DNA of 64,000 bases from the NCBI GenBank assembly GCA_016715825.1, contig JADJXO010000013.1, forward strand, positions 1 through 64,000, written 5' to 3'. The notes under the pieces are model-generated. The model saw only the letters and a list, made by a program, of their open reading frames with translations. It was not told the origin of the DNA and did not search any database. Position numbers and translations under genes: made by a program. Source of the DNA: Nitrospira sp. (GTDB taxonomy: Bacteria; Nitrospirota; Nitrospiria; Nitrospirales; Nitrospiraceae). Below, piece by piece: positions 8,597-17,600 of this stretch; the first letter of the stretch is position 1, and each line of letters opens with the position of its first letter.

Positions 8597-9510
8597 TTTT
8601 CCCCGAGCTTGAGGTCCCAGCTGTCCGGCTGCAACTTTATCCCTCCGGCTGCGGGCGTGAAGGTGAGTTCTCCAAAGTATATTTCTCCATCAATGTTGTA
8701 TAAATCCACGCGCACAAAATCGAACGGTGCCGACAGTCGTGATGCGACGGACTTCATGTCATCAAAATTCTTGGGCTTTGGCATGTGCGGTCGCAGTGCG
8801 TCCTCTCGGTAATACAGATCGAGCAAATTCCATTCCGTGTCAAAGAAGGAGTTGATGTTGTCACGTGCATGATTGCCCACTTGAATCACCTCGGGACGCC
8901 CGCCAAAACACCAGAATCGATAGTCCAGAGGACATTCACCGTCTTGATTTGTTAGGAATTCCTCGATCAGCACCCTCGGTTTGATGTGATAATATTGATA
9001 TTCTCGATTCGCCCAGTAGAAATTTGTTTTCAACCATTTTGCCACTCGGTCCCTTATCTCAGTTCGAACAACCGCTCCGTTGACCACAATAACCTGGTGG
9101 CAGGCGTGATTGGACTTGATCACATACTCTGTCGGCAGTGAATCAAACGGGATCTCGTTCGGGTCTTCTCCGTGCCACAAGAGCTTGATCAAATACTGCT
9201 CCCCTACCTTGTTTGCTACATAGGCTCTCACCGAATACTTATCCGCCAGGGTTGTAAAATCAGGATGTTGTCCTCGGTTTATGGCTATCATTCTTCCCAA
9301 CAGCTTTTCGGTAAATCTTCGCGGATTCGACCTATCCAAAGGTTTCCCGTGCAAACGAGCGTATTTTCCCAGAAGAAAGGCCTCACCTTCGGAGCGACGC
9401 ATCAATCTTCGCTTGACGCTTCGTACCTTGTCCAACACATAGTGCACCCAGGTGCCTCGTAACTTGTCTCGGAGAACGGTGACTCCGGTTGGGCTGACAG
9501 AATGGTCCAT
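8587..9510 (-). CDS. TupA-like ATP-grasp protein
   Basis: A 307-residue member of the TupA-like ATP-grasp family (PF14305), named for a Bacillus gene of teichuronopeptide synthesis, where amino acids are joined to a cell-surface polymer. Visible features: the GKPLDRSNPRRFTEKLL opening, DKYSVRAYVANKVGEQYLIK, EYVIKSNHACHQV (nucleotide binding), LIEEFLTNQDGECPLDYRFW, and the metal-site region VRVDLYNIDGEIYFGELTFTPAAGG. It likely forms an amide between a sugar carboxylate or carrier and an amino group. Translation is coupled to the downstream glycosyltransferase. A strong clue that the glycan carries amino-acid substituents; the substrate is unknown. Confidence 0.88.
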   Translation of the reverse strand: MDHSVSPTGVTVLRDKLRGTWVHYVLDKVRSVKRRLMRRSEGEAFLLGKYARLHGKPLDRSNPRRFTEKLLGRMIAINRGQHPDFTTLADKYSVRAYVANKVGEQYLIKLLWHGEDPNEIPFDSLPTEYVIKSNHACHQVIVVNGAVVRTEIRDRVAKWLKTNFYWANREYQYYHIKPRVLIEEFLTNQDGECPLDYRFWCFGGRPEVIQVGNHARDNINSFFDTEWNLLDLYYREDALRPHMPKPKNFDDMKSVASRLSAPFDFVRVDLYNIDGEIYFGELTFTPAAGGIKLQPDSWDLKLGEKWR

Positions 9511-9573
9511 TCCGAATACCTCCTACCTTAAACCACCCCATCCATGCATTAGAACATCGCCATTGCCATACAT

Positions 9574-10827
9574 CTAGCGTGTTCCCATTTTGAGCGCGGC
9601 GAATTGTTCTTCGTAGGGAGAGCCAAGTCTATGACAGATCGAACCGGCTATTTTATGGACTAAGATCCCCCAATCGACCTGTTTCGCGATGCTACGTCGC
9701 TTTTCGATCTGATCGATCGAGATGGCGTCTGGTGCCAGACAAGCAGCCAGTGCTTGCGACCACTCCTCCGCTGTATCTGCCAGCTTGATGACGTGCGAAA
9801 AGTCCAGCAGCGATCGAATCGCTCTTCCTACCACGGGCTTTCCTCCGGCCAGATATTCATGCAGTTTGAGCGGATAGATGTATTTCGTATAATCGTTCAT
9901 TTTGTATGGGAGCAAGCAGACGTCCATGTGTTGAGGGTAGGCACAGACAATTTCCGTTGGTTTGTGCCCAAGAAAATGCACGTTCGGCAATTTCGACAGT
10001 TCATCCACCAGCGGCGCTTCCGCTTTTAGACTATTTCTTGGCCCAACGAAGACAAAGGACCATTCAACATGGCGCGTGGCCAATCCCAGCAGAAGCTTCA
10101 AATCCAGCTGGGCCTTGATGACCCCAACATAGCCGACTCTGGGATGGGGAATCGCTCGTAAGTCAGCCGGCTCCTCCTGTTGCGTCGCAAATGCCTGATA
10201 GTTCACACCATTGGGAACAAGGAGTGTATTGGGATTAAAGTGCCCTTTGCGCTCCAGCAACGCCGGAGAATGAATAAACACTTGATCCACCCGCTTGATC
10301 AGCCTGATTTCTTGATCAGTCAACGGCAGCTCCGACGGTGAAAATGAATACTCGTCAACGATATGATAACAGCTCAGGTCATATGCATCGCTATTCAAGA
10401 CAGCGTCGAAGTGTGGACGCCAAAGATAGAAGACAATGGTCCTGCAACCCCGAAGACGAAGTACGGTCGCAGCACGACGACCCCGTTCTACCGCGGTCCA
10501 GGAGGCCAGCCAGGCAGGTCGGCCGATTTGAGGCAGCCATCTTTCCGGCTGATGCACAGCAAAACCCTGCGGCAAGTCTTTCGGACGATGGAAGGGGTCT
10601 ATCGATCTTTTTCCACCAACTCCGATCTCTCTCCAGCCAAGGGCAGGTTCCGCCCAGACAACATGAAAATACTCCGAGAGGCGAGTCAGCACCTGGTGCC
10701 GTGACAGCCAGGGCCCGCCCCATGCTTCCGGTACAAACGCGACCACACCGACGTCTGGAAAGAGCGGGGAAGATCGCCCTGTTCGCTCTCCTGCATGCTC
10801 AATAGCCTGGTAAATAACTTCAGCCAT
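9574..10827 (-). CDS. Glycosyltransferase (GT1/GT4-like)
   Basis: A 417-residue GT-B glycosyltransferase. The N-terminus VVAFVPEAWGGPWLSRHQVLTRLS and the motif LLVPNGVNYQAF before the donor domain are typical of a branch found in exopolysaccharide loci. In the C-terminal half, RVGYVGVIKAQLDLKLLLGL and LPYKMNDYTKYIYPLKLHEYLAGGKPVV mark the nucleotide-sugar site. The HEYLAGGKPVV segment holds only the second Glu of the family pair. Intergenic sequence of 356 bases precedes it, so it may begin a separate transcript. Confidence 0.83.
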   Translation of the reverse strand: MAEVIYQAIEHAGERTGRSSPLFPDVGVVAFVPEAWGGPWLSRHQVLTRLSEYFHVVWAEPALGWREIGVGGKRSIDPFHRPKDLPQGFAVHQPERWLPQIGRPAWLASWTAVERGRRAATVLRLRGCRTIVFYLWRPHFDAVLNSDAYDLSCYHIVDEYSFSPSELPLTDQEIRLIKRVDQVFIHSPALLERKGHFNPNTLLVPNGVNYQAFATQQEEPADLRAIPHPRVGYVGVIKAQLDLKLLLGLATRHVEWSFVFVGPRNSLKAEAPLVDELSKLPNVHFLGHKPTEIVCAYPQHMDVCLLPYKMNDYTKYIYPLKLHEYLAGGKPVVGRAIRSLLDFSHVIKLADTAEEWSQALAACLAPDAISIDQIEKRRSIAKQVDWGILVHKIAGSICHRLGSPYEEQFAALKMGTR

Positions 10828-11183
10828 TTATAACTACTTCGAGCTTAGGTACAAGCTCGATGCCCCTTGCTATTTCAGATGAGTCCGGTGCAGACAAAAG
10901 ACTACGAGGTGAACCACCCCCTGGTCTTATCTATTCCTGAAATTGAATTCATAGGCGACATTCAGGAATCCTCTCACTAAACCTGTCTCCCTGCATCGAA
11001 ATGATGCCTATCGCTCACATTGGGTTCTCACAGGTGAGGGAATTTATGTAGGTTCCGCGTCAGATATATCGGTGTGTATCCTGAAAGATGAGAAGGTATA
11101 GAGTACCCATACTGTTCCGCTTCGGACGCATTCAAACCTCGGAAATTTCCCTAGCCATCGGAGACATGCTCTAATGCCTGCGC
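10828..11183. other. Intergenic region with two inverted repeats
   Basis: No credible gene. It holds an 8-bp inverted repeat TCGAGCTT/AAGCTCGA (10839-10846 and 10853-10860, 6-base loop) twelve bases upstream of the glycosyltransferase start, and a 9-bp inverted repeat ATTCCTGAA/TTCAGGAAT (10933-10941 and 10961-10969). Neither is followed by a clear T-run, so they may be operators or leader hairpins rather than terminators. This gap divides the minus-strand island into two possible transcription units. Confidence 0.6.
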
Positions 11184-12185
11184 TCAAAGACGAAATCGCA
11201 GGTTTGGACTGTGAATCTTTTTTACTAGATGATCGACCGTTTTCTTGGGATTGAACAGGTAATCCATGGCCTTAGAACACACCGCCATGGTCAATCTTGA
11301 TATGCTCAGCGGGTACCCTATGCTTTTCATTTTTTGCCGGTGAAATGCCCAGAACTCCTTTTCTCTGCACGCGAACACCGAGACGGCCAGGTATTGATAG
11401 TACATAGCCAAATAACGTTTTAGACAGGCCTCCAGTTCTGCTGGACTCAACACAGCAGGCCCGAACTTCATCAGTCGATCGATACGATTCGGCGCAAAGG
11501 TGTTATACCGCTTCGAAACCGTTACTTCTGATCCCTCTCGTTTTCTGATGTAGGTTAAGACTTGGTGAACAAAGCCAAAATCCCACTTACTCAGGATCTT
11601 CAGACATACCTCGGAATCACAGTGAGGATTGGACTCGTCGTAAAATGACTCCGAAGCCCGAACAAGATCGGACCGAAATAAGATCGCCGTCGGAGTTCCA
11701 AACACATACAGGTTACCTAACAGCGTTTGTCTGCAGATGTCCCGACCTGGTATCACGCTCTCCCTATACGGTATACCATCCCACTTCACGCTGTTCCCAG
11801 CCAATCCGTATGCGCCGACGACGGCAACTGTCGGATGGGCTTCGGCCAATTCAACCATTTTCATGATACATTCAGGAAAAATCCAATCATCTGCATACAC
11901 GACTTTACAATACTTGCTGCTCACGGAAATTTGGCGCATGGCGATATTGCCGTTCGCATCGCAACCGACGAATTCCTGGTTGTTGTGGATCCGGATCCGT
12001 TTGTCTCGCTTGGCATAGGATTCGGCGATTTCAAGGGTCCGGTCGGTGCTACAGTTATTGACAATGCAGTATTCCCAATTTTGATAGGTTTGTGCCAATA
12101 CGCTTTCTATGCACTCGGCGAGAAACTCTTCACAATTATAAACAGGCGTAAGCACGCTCACGAGAGGTTGCAACTCCGGCTTCAT
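11184..12185 (-). CDS. Glycosyltransferase family 2 protein
   Basis: A 333-residue GT-A fold glycosyltransferase. The opening VSVLTPVYNCEEFLAECIESVLAQTYQNWEY is classic GT2, NNCSTDRTLEIA binds the nucleotide, and VVYADDWIFP supplies the Asp-Asp metal motif. CDSEVCLKIL replaces the usual ED motif near the catalytic base. No membrane segments are evident, so it probably adds a single sugar at the cytoplasmic side. It lies just downstream of the ABC-transporter ATPase and may add an early or branch sugar; donor unknown. Confidence 0.88.
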   Translation of the reverse strand: MKPELQPLVSVLTPVYNCEEFLAECIESVLAQTYQNWEYCIVNNCSTDRTLEIAESYAKRDKRIRIHNNQEFVGCDANGNIAMRQISVSSKYCKVVYADDWIFPECIMKMVELAEAHPTVAVVGAYGLAGNSVKWDGIPYRESVIPGRDICRQTLLGNLYVFGTPTAILFRSDLVRASESFYDESNPHCDSEVCLKILSKWDFGFVHQVLTYIRKREGSEVTVSKRYNTFAPNRIDRLMKFGPAVLSPAELEACLKRYLAMYYQYLAVSVFACREKEFWAFHRQKMKSIGYPLSISRLTMAVCSKAMDYLFNPKKTVDHLVKKIHSPNLRFRL

Positions 12186-12279
12186 ATCTTCACCCTTCTA
12201 TGAACGATGAAAGAGATACACAGGGCAATGGATCTGCTGGAAGCACAGCGGTTCAGACACTCTCAAGCCACCCTATTAT

Positions 12280-13629
12280 CTATGGTTGAGCAGTGGCCAG
12301 TTTGGGCTGGTCGCTCTCAGAATTCAACACAGTACTCCAGTCCAAGCGTGGCCTGACGACGCCTCTGAGTTTTCCCGCAAAGTCGACGCGCGCCGAGTCC
12401 CCTTCACCACTATCGACGACAGTAAACGCAACGACTTGTTTTTCGTAGAACTGTTTAATCTTCGGTTCAACAGTCTCAAGGTAGGCACTCACGAACATGG
12501 TCCCTTCTGCCAGATAATTTCCCGGGATCCAGGCCGTGCTTTTGTAACGACCCTGCGGCCTGACTTGCCCACGCCACCTTGGATCATATTCAATCGAGTC
12601 AATAAGGCACACTCCCTCATCATTCCATAACTCCATGGCAGGCAGGAACTTATAGCCAGGCTTGAGCACTTCATACTCCATCTCGAGCCCAACCGGCCTT
12701 CGGATATCAAACGCCTCCTCAGACCGACCATCGCTGGTACAAACTCGCACGGCCCGTAATCTAGCCACTTCGCCTCCAGGGGCCTTGAGCGGGTCCGTCC
12801 ATTCACGAGAGGATATGGTCCCGAGCTCTGAGTGCAAATAGGCATTCACCACCTCGTGGGAATTCCCGTCTTGACATAGCTTCCCATCCTCCAACAAGAT
12901 CGCTCGCTGGCACAGCCGCGTGACGGCCGGCATATTGTGACTCACGAAGAAAATCGTGCGCCCTTCCTTGGCTACGCCTTCCATTTTTCCTAGGCACTTC
13001 CTCTGGAAGGCAGCATCTCCGACCGCCAACACCTCATCGACAATTAGTATTTCCGGGTTCAAATGAGCTGCCACCGCAAACGCCAATCGCAAGGTCATGC
13101 CGCTCGAGTACCGCTTCACCGGCGTGTCGAGAAACTGCTCCACTTCGGCAAAGGCGACGATTTCATCCAACTTGCGAGTGATCTCGGCCCGTTTCATCCC
13201 CAGAATGGTCCCATTCAGATAAATATTCTCACGTCCGGTGAGTTCGTTGTGAAAACCTGTCCCGACCTCAAGAAGTGCCGCCACGCGCCCATCCAGCTCT
13301 ATCCGACCGCTAGTCGGTTCCGTAATACGAGACAGCAGTTTGAGTAACGTGCTCTTCCCCGCACCATTACGGCCTACGATTCCAACCGTTTCACCACGTT
13401 TCACATCGAACGAAACGTCCTGCAGGGCCCAAAAGAGGTTTGATTCTACCTCCGGCTTAGAAGGTTCCCCTGATCCACCATTCCTCATCTGCGATATATG
13501 CCCGTTCCGGCTCCACAACGATTTCAAGCCCGCCATCAGGTGATCACGCAAGGTATTGTGATGCTTTCGCCTAGCACCGATTCTGTACTGTTTTGAGAGT
13601 CCCTCGACACGAATTGCGATATCGCTCAT
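12280..13629 (-). CDS. wzt: Polysaccharide ABC exporter, ATP-binding protein with C-terminal glycan-binding domain
   Basis: A 449-residue Wzt-type ATPase that drives export of a lipid-linked glycan across the inner membrane. The nucleotide-binding domain has Walker A GIVGRNGAGKSTLLKL, signature YSSGMTLRLAFA and Walker B EILIVDEVLAVGD, followed by a switch His in FVSHNM. Residues from about 290 form a beta-rich extension as in Wzt proteins that recognise the glycan end before export, so this is not a short KpsT type. A conserved insertion region lies between the N-terminal HHNTLRDHL and the core. The partner permease is encoded next upstream, 102 bases away. Confidence 0.9.
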   Translation of the reverse strand: MSDIAIRVEGLSKQYRIGARRKHHNTLRDHLMAGLKSLWSRNGHISQMRNGGSGEPSKPEVESNLFWALQDVSFDVKRGETVGIVGRNGAGKSTLLKLLSRITEPTSGRIELDGRVAALLEVGTGFHNELTGRENIYLNGTILGMKRAEITRKLDEIVAFAEVEQFLDTPVKRYSSGMTLRLAFAVAAHLNPEILIVDEVLAVGDAAFQRKCLGKMEGVAKEGRTIFFVSHNMPAVTRLCQRAILLEDGKLCQDGNSHEVVNAYLHSELGTISSREWTDPLKAPGGEVARLRAVRVCTSDGRSEEAFDIRRPVGLEMEYEVLKPGYKFLPAMELWNDEGVCLIDSIEYDPRWRGQVRPQGRYKSTAWIPGNYLAEGTMFVSAYLETVEPKIKQFYEKQVVAFTVVDSGEGDSARVDFAGKLRGVVRPRLDWSTVLNSESDQPKLATAQP

Positions 13630-13731
13630 AACGTTTACTTTACACTGATGTTAAACGGTCAGGTTGAGATTAAAAGATACGAACCGCATTAGAAAACGGT
13701 CCGACGGGGTCTCGAGGACCATCGTACTCGC

Positions 13732-14591
13732 CTAGATTATGTCCGCAAATTGACGTTCCATTTTTCTGAAATACACTAGACCCGCAGCGATCACCGCAAA
13801 TAATACGACAATGCTCTCCATCATCACCACTGGATCCGGAGAGGTTCGTCCCAACAGAGCCCAGCGAAAGCCTTCAACGACCCCTACCATCGGATTGAGA
13901 CCATACAGCCATTTCCACTGGTCCGGTACGAGACTGACCGGGTACACAATCGGTGTCAAATACATCCAAATCTGTATTACGAAGGGAATGGCGTGGCCGA
14001 CGTCTCGATACTTCACATGCAGAGCGGACGTAAAAAAACATAACCCCATGGCCGTGAACATCGCCAGAAGAATGAAGGCTGGTAGCGTGATCACCTTCCA
14101 GGTAAGCGGAATTCCGGCATAGAACAGCAAGCCGAACAACAGTGTCAAGGACAATGCAAAGTCGACCAACGGCGATACGACCGTGGCGAGGGGAAGCCAT
14201 AACCTTGGGAAATAAATCTTGCCGACTATCCTACCATTTGCAACCACGCTTTTCCCGCGCGGCTCACGGCTTGAGAAAAATACATCCAAGGGAGTAGGGC
14301 GGTGAGCGAAAACACCGGATACCATATGCCGTCAGAGGGCACTTTTGCCATTTTCCCAAAGACCGCAGTAAAGATGAGCATCGCAATCAACGGTTGCAGC
14401 ACCACCCACGCGATGCCGATCGCAGTCTGTTTATAGCGGACTGTGATGTCTCGCCAGATCAGAACGTACCCCAACTCGCGATATTCCCAGAGCTCAGACC
14501 AGTTCATATCGAACCGGCTGCTCCGTTTCTCAATAATGAGTTTCCGTCTGGATGGGGCGATGGTCGCTTCTGCTTGAGCCTGTGAACTCAC
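13732..14591 (-). CDS. wzm: Polysaccharide ABC exporter permease (Wzm-type), read through a -1 frameshift
   Basis: Two overlapping frames together encode one ABC-2 type permease. Frame 1 (14591 down) carries the N-terminus and first membrane segments up to FSQAVSRAGK, then runs into a stop at 14226. Frame 2 continues SVVANGRIVGKIYFPRLWLPL to the normal end ERQFADII. The join falls exactly at GGGAAAA (14256-14250), in frame as G GGA AAA, and a -1 slip there gives a full-length protein of about 286 residues, the normal family size. Either translation slips at this site, or a base was lost from an A-run (mutation or sequencing error). Without it, only 121 residues are made. Confidence 0.75.
14250..14256 (-). 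promoter_or_regulatory. Slippery heptamer GGGAAAA at the permease frame junction
   Basis: Read on the minus strand the sequence is GCG GGA AAA GCG in the upstream frame, so it fits the X-XXY-YYZ pattern used for -1 ribosomal frameshifting. After a -1 slip the next codons are AGC GTG GTT, which restores the conserved family sequence SVVANG. No strong downstream hairpin or upstream Shine-Dalgarno-like stimulator was recognised, so function is uncertain. Confidence 0.4.
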
Positions 14592-14608
14592 GGTCTACTC
14601 CCTGTCAT

Positions 14609-15952
14609 CTAGTCCCATGCTTCTATTTCTAGTGAGTCCAATGCGATCGAGAGCGTCAGCCCTACTTGATGACGCGAGAGTTGGTATTGCAGTTCCGGCC
14701 GATCTACATCGATGTTCCTGAATTGATACAAGATCTGGGCGATAATGGTTCTCGTCACCTTATAGCTGAGACCTGACGAGGCAGTAAGAAAACTAAACGA
14801 ACTATCCGTGTTGGGGAACAGTTCGTTTAAGGCATATCCGACACTCCCTTTGACGCTAAGTCGCTCATAGACCCTGTGGCTGATTCCCACCCGTGCAAGG
14901 TTACTGATCATTGCCCCCCCTTGCAAAAACCCGATGGGCCTACCTGCCCGTGAAAGAGTGAGAGCGAGGACAGTGTCTCGTTCGACTTTCGTGCGAGCCT
15001 CAAAAGAACCCGAGGGAAATGTCCGTCCGACTGGTTCGGCAAACGTGAGGCCTCCCCGAACAGTGAAACCCCACTCCTGCAATTGCTTGGTATAATCCCC
15101 TTCCAACGATATCAGATTCGTACTAACCGTCCTGCCGCCACCAGCAGAACGAGTCTGTGTAAAGAAGGTCTGCCGATATATGGCTGCGATGCTGTCGTTT
15201 CTCGTCAGTTGATATCGAGGTCCTCCGAACCACGTGTGCGTGATCGTATTGAACAAATTGCTCTCTAGGACGTCCTGCCCTCCCTGAATTCTACCGAAAT
15301 GCCTGATTCCGAACGTATAGCCTCCTTCAAGAATGAGATCTCGAGACACAGGATACTTCCCCTCGATCCCCGTCGTATTGATGAATTGGTTGGACCGAAA
15401 TGAGTTGACGCCTCGAAAGAAAATGTCGTCCTCTTGCAACGCAGCCCTTACCCCACCAAGAACTGCAGGAGGGTCGGGGCTATATCGTAATGATTCGATG
15501 ACGCGCAAACTTGCTCCTCTGACATACTGATCAACCCATCGATCCAGATTGATGGAACCGCTGATGTTCGTCGCGAAAAAATTGCGAGTTGTATTCTCCA
15601 CATAAGCATTGAACGTTCCTATCGCCGTGAGAGACGCATCAAAATCGCGACTCTCGTGTAGCACCTGTGCCCCTCCACCTACGATCGTCAGAAAATCATA
15701 GAGCTGTAAACCCGGACCTAGCAGGGCGGCCGGCCTATTCCAGATATTGGAATCGTATCGTCCTGTGAGGGTCGCCAAGGGGACAATCTTTGTTTCCGCA
15801 TCGACCGCCGCTGGTTGCACGGCTCCGAAAATAAGTCCGGCCAGAAAGGTGACCCAACACAATCTTTTAAAATCAGCGCACCTACAGGTCCACACTAGAG
15901 TCACCCAATCCCTTCCCAATAAGGCAAGCACACGGAAGACAATCGGCCCCAC
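14609..15952 (-). CDS. Outer-membrane beta-barrel protein of the polysaccharide locus
   Basis: A 447-residue exported protein: a hydrophobic signal-like stretch (about 30-50, ending AAVDAETK), then alternating short polar/aromatic strands through the rest, ending in LSIALDSLEIEAWD. Segments such as TLTGRYDSNIWNRP, GGYTFGIRHFG and SVGYALNELFPN are typical of transmembrane beta-hairpins. Similar barrels are found in exopolysaccharide and PEP-CTERM/exosortase loci, where they may help glycan leave the outer membrane. The N-terminus before the signal is unusually long (about 28 residues), so the true start may lie further in. Fold class is fairly sure, role inferred. Confidence 0.7.
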   Translation of the reverse strand: MGPIVFRVLALLGRDWVTLVWTCRCADFKRLCWVTFLAGLIFGAVQPAAVDAETKIVPLATLTGRYDSNIWNRPAALLGPGLQLYDFLTIVGGGAQVLHESRDFDASLTAIGTFNAYVENTTRNFFATNISGSINLDRWVDQYVRGASLRVIESLRYSPDPPAVLGGVRAALQEDDIFFRGVNSFRSNQFINTTGIEGKYPVSRDLILEGGYTFGIRHFGRIQGGQDVLESNLFNTITHTWFGGPRYQLTRNDSIAAIYRQTFFTQTRSAGGGRTVSTNLISLEGDYTKQLQEWGFTVRGGLTFAEPVGRTFPSGSFEARTKVERDTVLALTLSRAGRPIGFLQGGAMISNLARVGISHRVYERLSVKGSVGYALNELFPNTDSSFSFLTASSGLSYKVTRTIIAQILYQFRNIDVDRPELQYQLSRHQVGLTLSIALDSLEIEAWD

Positions 15953-16042
15953 ACCGATCGAACCAACCCGCCGCCTGCCTGAATATTTGAGAAACTAGAT
16001 CCACCGGTATATCAAACGCTCTGCGCAGCCATGACTCGTTCA

Positions 16043-16687
16043 TCACGGTACGACGAGCGTATCTCCGGAGGTCAAGACAATGTTCCCTGGTTCACCGCGA
16101 CCGCGGACGAGGTCATCATACCGCAGAGGAATGTGGATCTCTTGACGCTTGTGGCCCGGGCTTTCGATCACTCGCACAACCTGCAATCTATTCTTACTCG
16201 CATAGTTTGTAAATCCTCCGGCCATGGAAATAGCCTGGAGCACCGTCACGTAAGACTTGAGCTGATATTTACCAGGTTTCGCGACTTCCCCCAAGACAAA
16301 CACCGCATAGCTGTTGAGCTCCTTGACATTCACAGATACCGAGGGATTCTGGATATAGCCTTTGAGTCGCTCGGTGATCTGCGCAGCCAACGCTTCAGCT
16401 GTGAGCCCTGCCGCCTGAACATCTCCAATAATAGGCATTGATACGTACCCGTCCGGTCGTATCAAGGTGACGCGGGAGAGATCCGGGTTCTTCCACACAT
16501 TGATCTCTATTTGGTCTTCAGAGCCGAGAAGAAATTCAGTCGGAACGTCGGACGCCTTGTACTCTCTCGACGTCACCGGCCCCATGCACCCCGCTTGAAC
16601 AATGGCGATGCCTAGTACCAGCCCAAGGGTCACTGTCTTTTTCATCGACAAGGTAAGCATTCTCGCAGAGAGTACCCTGTTTTTCAC
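16043..16687 (-). CDS. Polysaccharide export lipoprotein (OPX/Wza family), copy 2
   Basis: A 214-residue outer-membrane export protein. The GTG start at 16687 is supported by AAAGGAG six bases upstream. A signal peptide ends in a lipobox, IAIVQAGC, so the Cys is probably lipidated. The Poly_export domain follows (EFLLGSEDQIEINVWKNPDL, RPDGYVSMPIIGDVQAAG, NPSVSVNVKELN), then one SLBB domain (VFVLGEVAKPGKYQL, ISMAGGFTNYASKNR). It lacks the extra SLBB and C-terminal helix of full Wza, so it is the short type. It lies 21 bases after a clearly related OPX gene. Confidence 0.9.
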   Translation of the reverse strand: MKNRVLSARMLTLSMKKTVTLGLVLGIAIVQAGCMGPVTSREYKASDVPTEFLLGSEDQIEINVWKNPDLSRVTLIRPDGYVSMPIIGDVQAAGLTAEALAAQITERLKGYIQNPSVSVNVKELNSYAVFVLGEVAKPGKYQLKSYVTVLQAISMAGGFTNYASKNRLQVVRVIESPGHKRQEIHIPLRYDDLVRGRGEPGNIVLTSGDTLVVP

Positions 16688-16708
16688 TGCACTCCTTTCC
16701 GGTATCCC

Positions 16709-17452
16709 CTACCGACCAGGGAAGACCACCATCGACTCGCTTGGCACAACAAGCGTATCCCCAGGCTTGAGCTCAAAATTGTCACCGATCCCGCTCCGGA
16801 GCACGATATCGTCATAACTTGCCGTAAACCGTTTCATACCTGGAGCTGTTTCAATAAATCGAAAAATGACGATTTGATTTCGTGCGGCCGTCTCCTTAAA
16901 GCCTCCCGCGATGGTGATGCCTTGCAAGAGCGTCGTTTTGCTCTTCAGTGGATACTTCCCCGGATTCGCAACCTCGCCGAGCAAAAAGATATTTGAGCTG
17001 TTGACTTGATTCAAGCTGATCGCGACGACGGGGTTTTGAACATATTCTTTTAACTTGACGGTCATTTCATCAGCCAGCTGCGTAGGCGTTTTCCCCACCG
17101 CCACGATGTCTCGAATGATCGGCATGGAGATCCTTCCATCAGGACGGACTTGCAGCTGTTTTGAGAGATCCGGATTCCTCCACACAGTAATATCCAACAC
17201 GTCCTCGGCCCCGATAATGTATTCGTTGCTGACCGCGTTTGACAGCTTCTCGACCAATGGTACGGTCCCCGCTGGCTCCTTACTCACCTGTGCCGCCACT
17301 TTTTCCCCTTGATTTGCCGCCACCATAGGAATTGCACTCAGATCATCAGTCGGTTTACCTGGCACTAGAGGGAGACGCGTTTCACACACCCCATAGCTCC
17401 AATTGATCCCCAGGGACATTACAAGACCGATTGTGCACAGGGTGCATTTCAT
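16709..17452 (-). CDS. Polysaccharide export protein (OPX/Wza family), copy 1
   Basis: About 247 residues from an ATG at 17452, chosen because AAGGAG lies seven bases upstream. A signal peptide covers the first 25 or so residues. Although it has a Cys near the cleavage site (SYGVC), the residue before it is Val, so the lipobox is not canonical. A linker then leads to a Poly_export domain (EYIIGAEDVLDITVWRNPDL, RPDGRISMPIIRD) and an SLBB domain (IFLLGEVANPGKYPL, IAGGFKETAARNQ). It parallels the neighbouring OPX gene segment by segment, so the two arose by tandem duplication. They may form a mixed ring or serve different steps. Confidence 0.88.
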   Translation of the reverse strand: MKCTLCTIGLVMSLGINWSYGVCETRLPLVPGKPTDDLSAIPMVAANQGEKVAAQVSKEPAGTVPLVEKLSNAVSNEYIIGAEDVLDITVWRNPDLSKQLQVRPDGRISMPIIRDIVAVGKTPTQLADEMTVKLKEYVQNPVVAISLNQVNSSNIFLLGEVANPGKYPLKSKTTLLQGITIAGGFKETAARNQIVIFRFIETAPGMKRFTASYDDIVLRSGIGDNFELKPGDTLVVPSESMVVFPGR

Positions 17453-17600
17453 AGTGTTGACTCCTTCTCTAGTCGTGGCACCCACGCTACTCATTTACCA
17501 CACTACTCAACTTTCTATTTTGAATCAACATGGGATCTATTTCAGGCTTCTTGTCGAGCGATCTGCGGGCGATCTTTTCCCCCTTGCCCCGTCCCCACCG

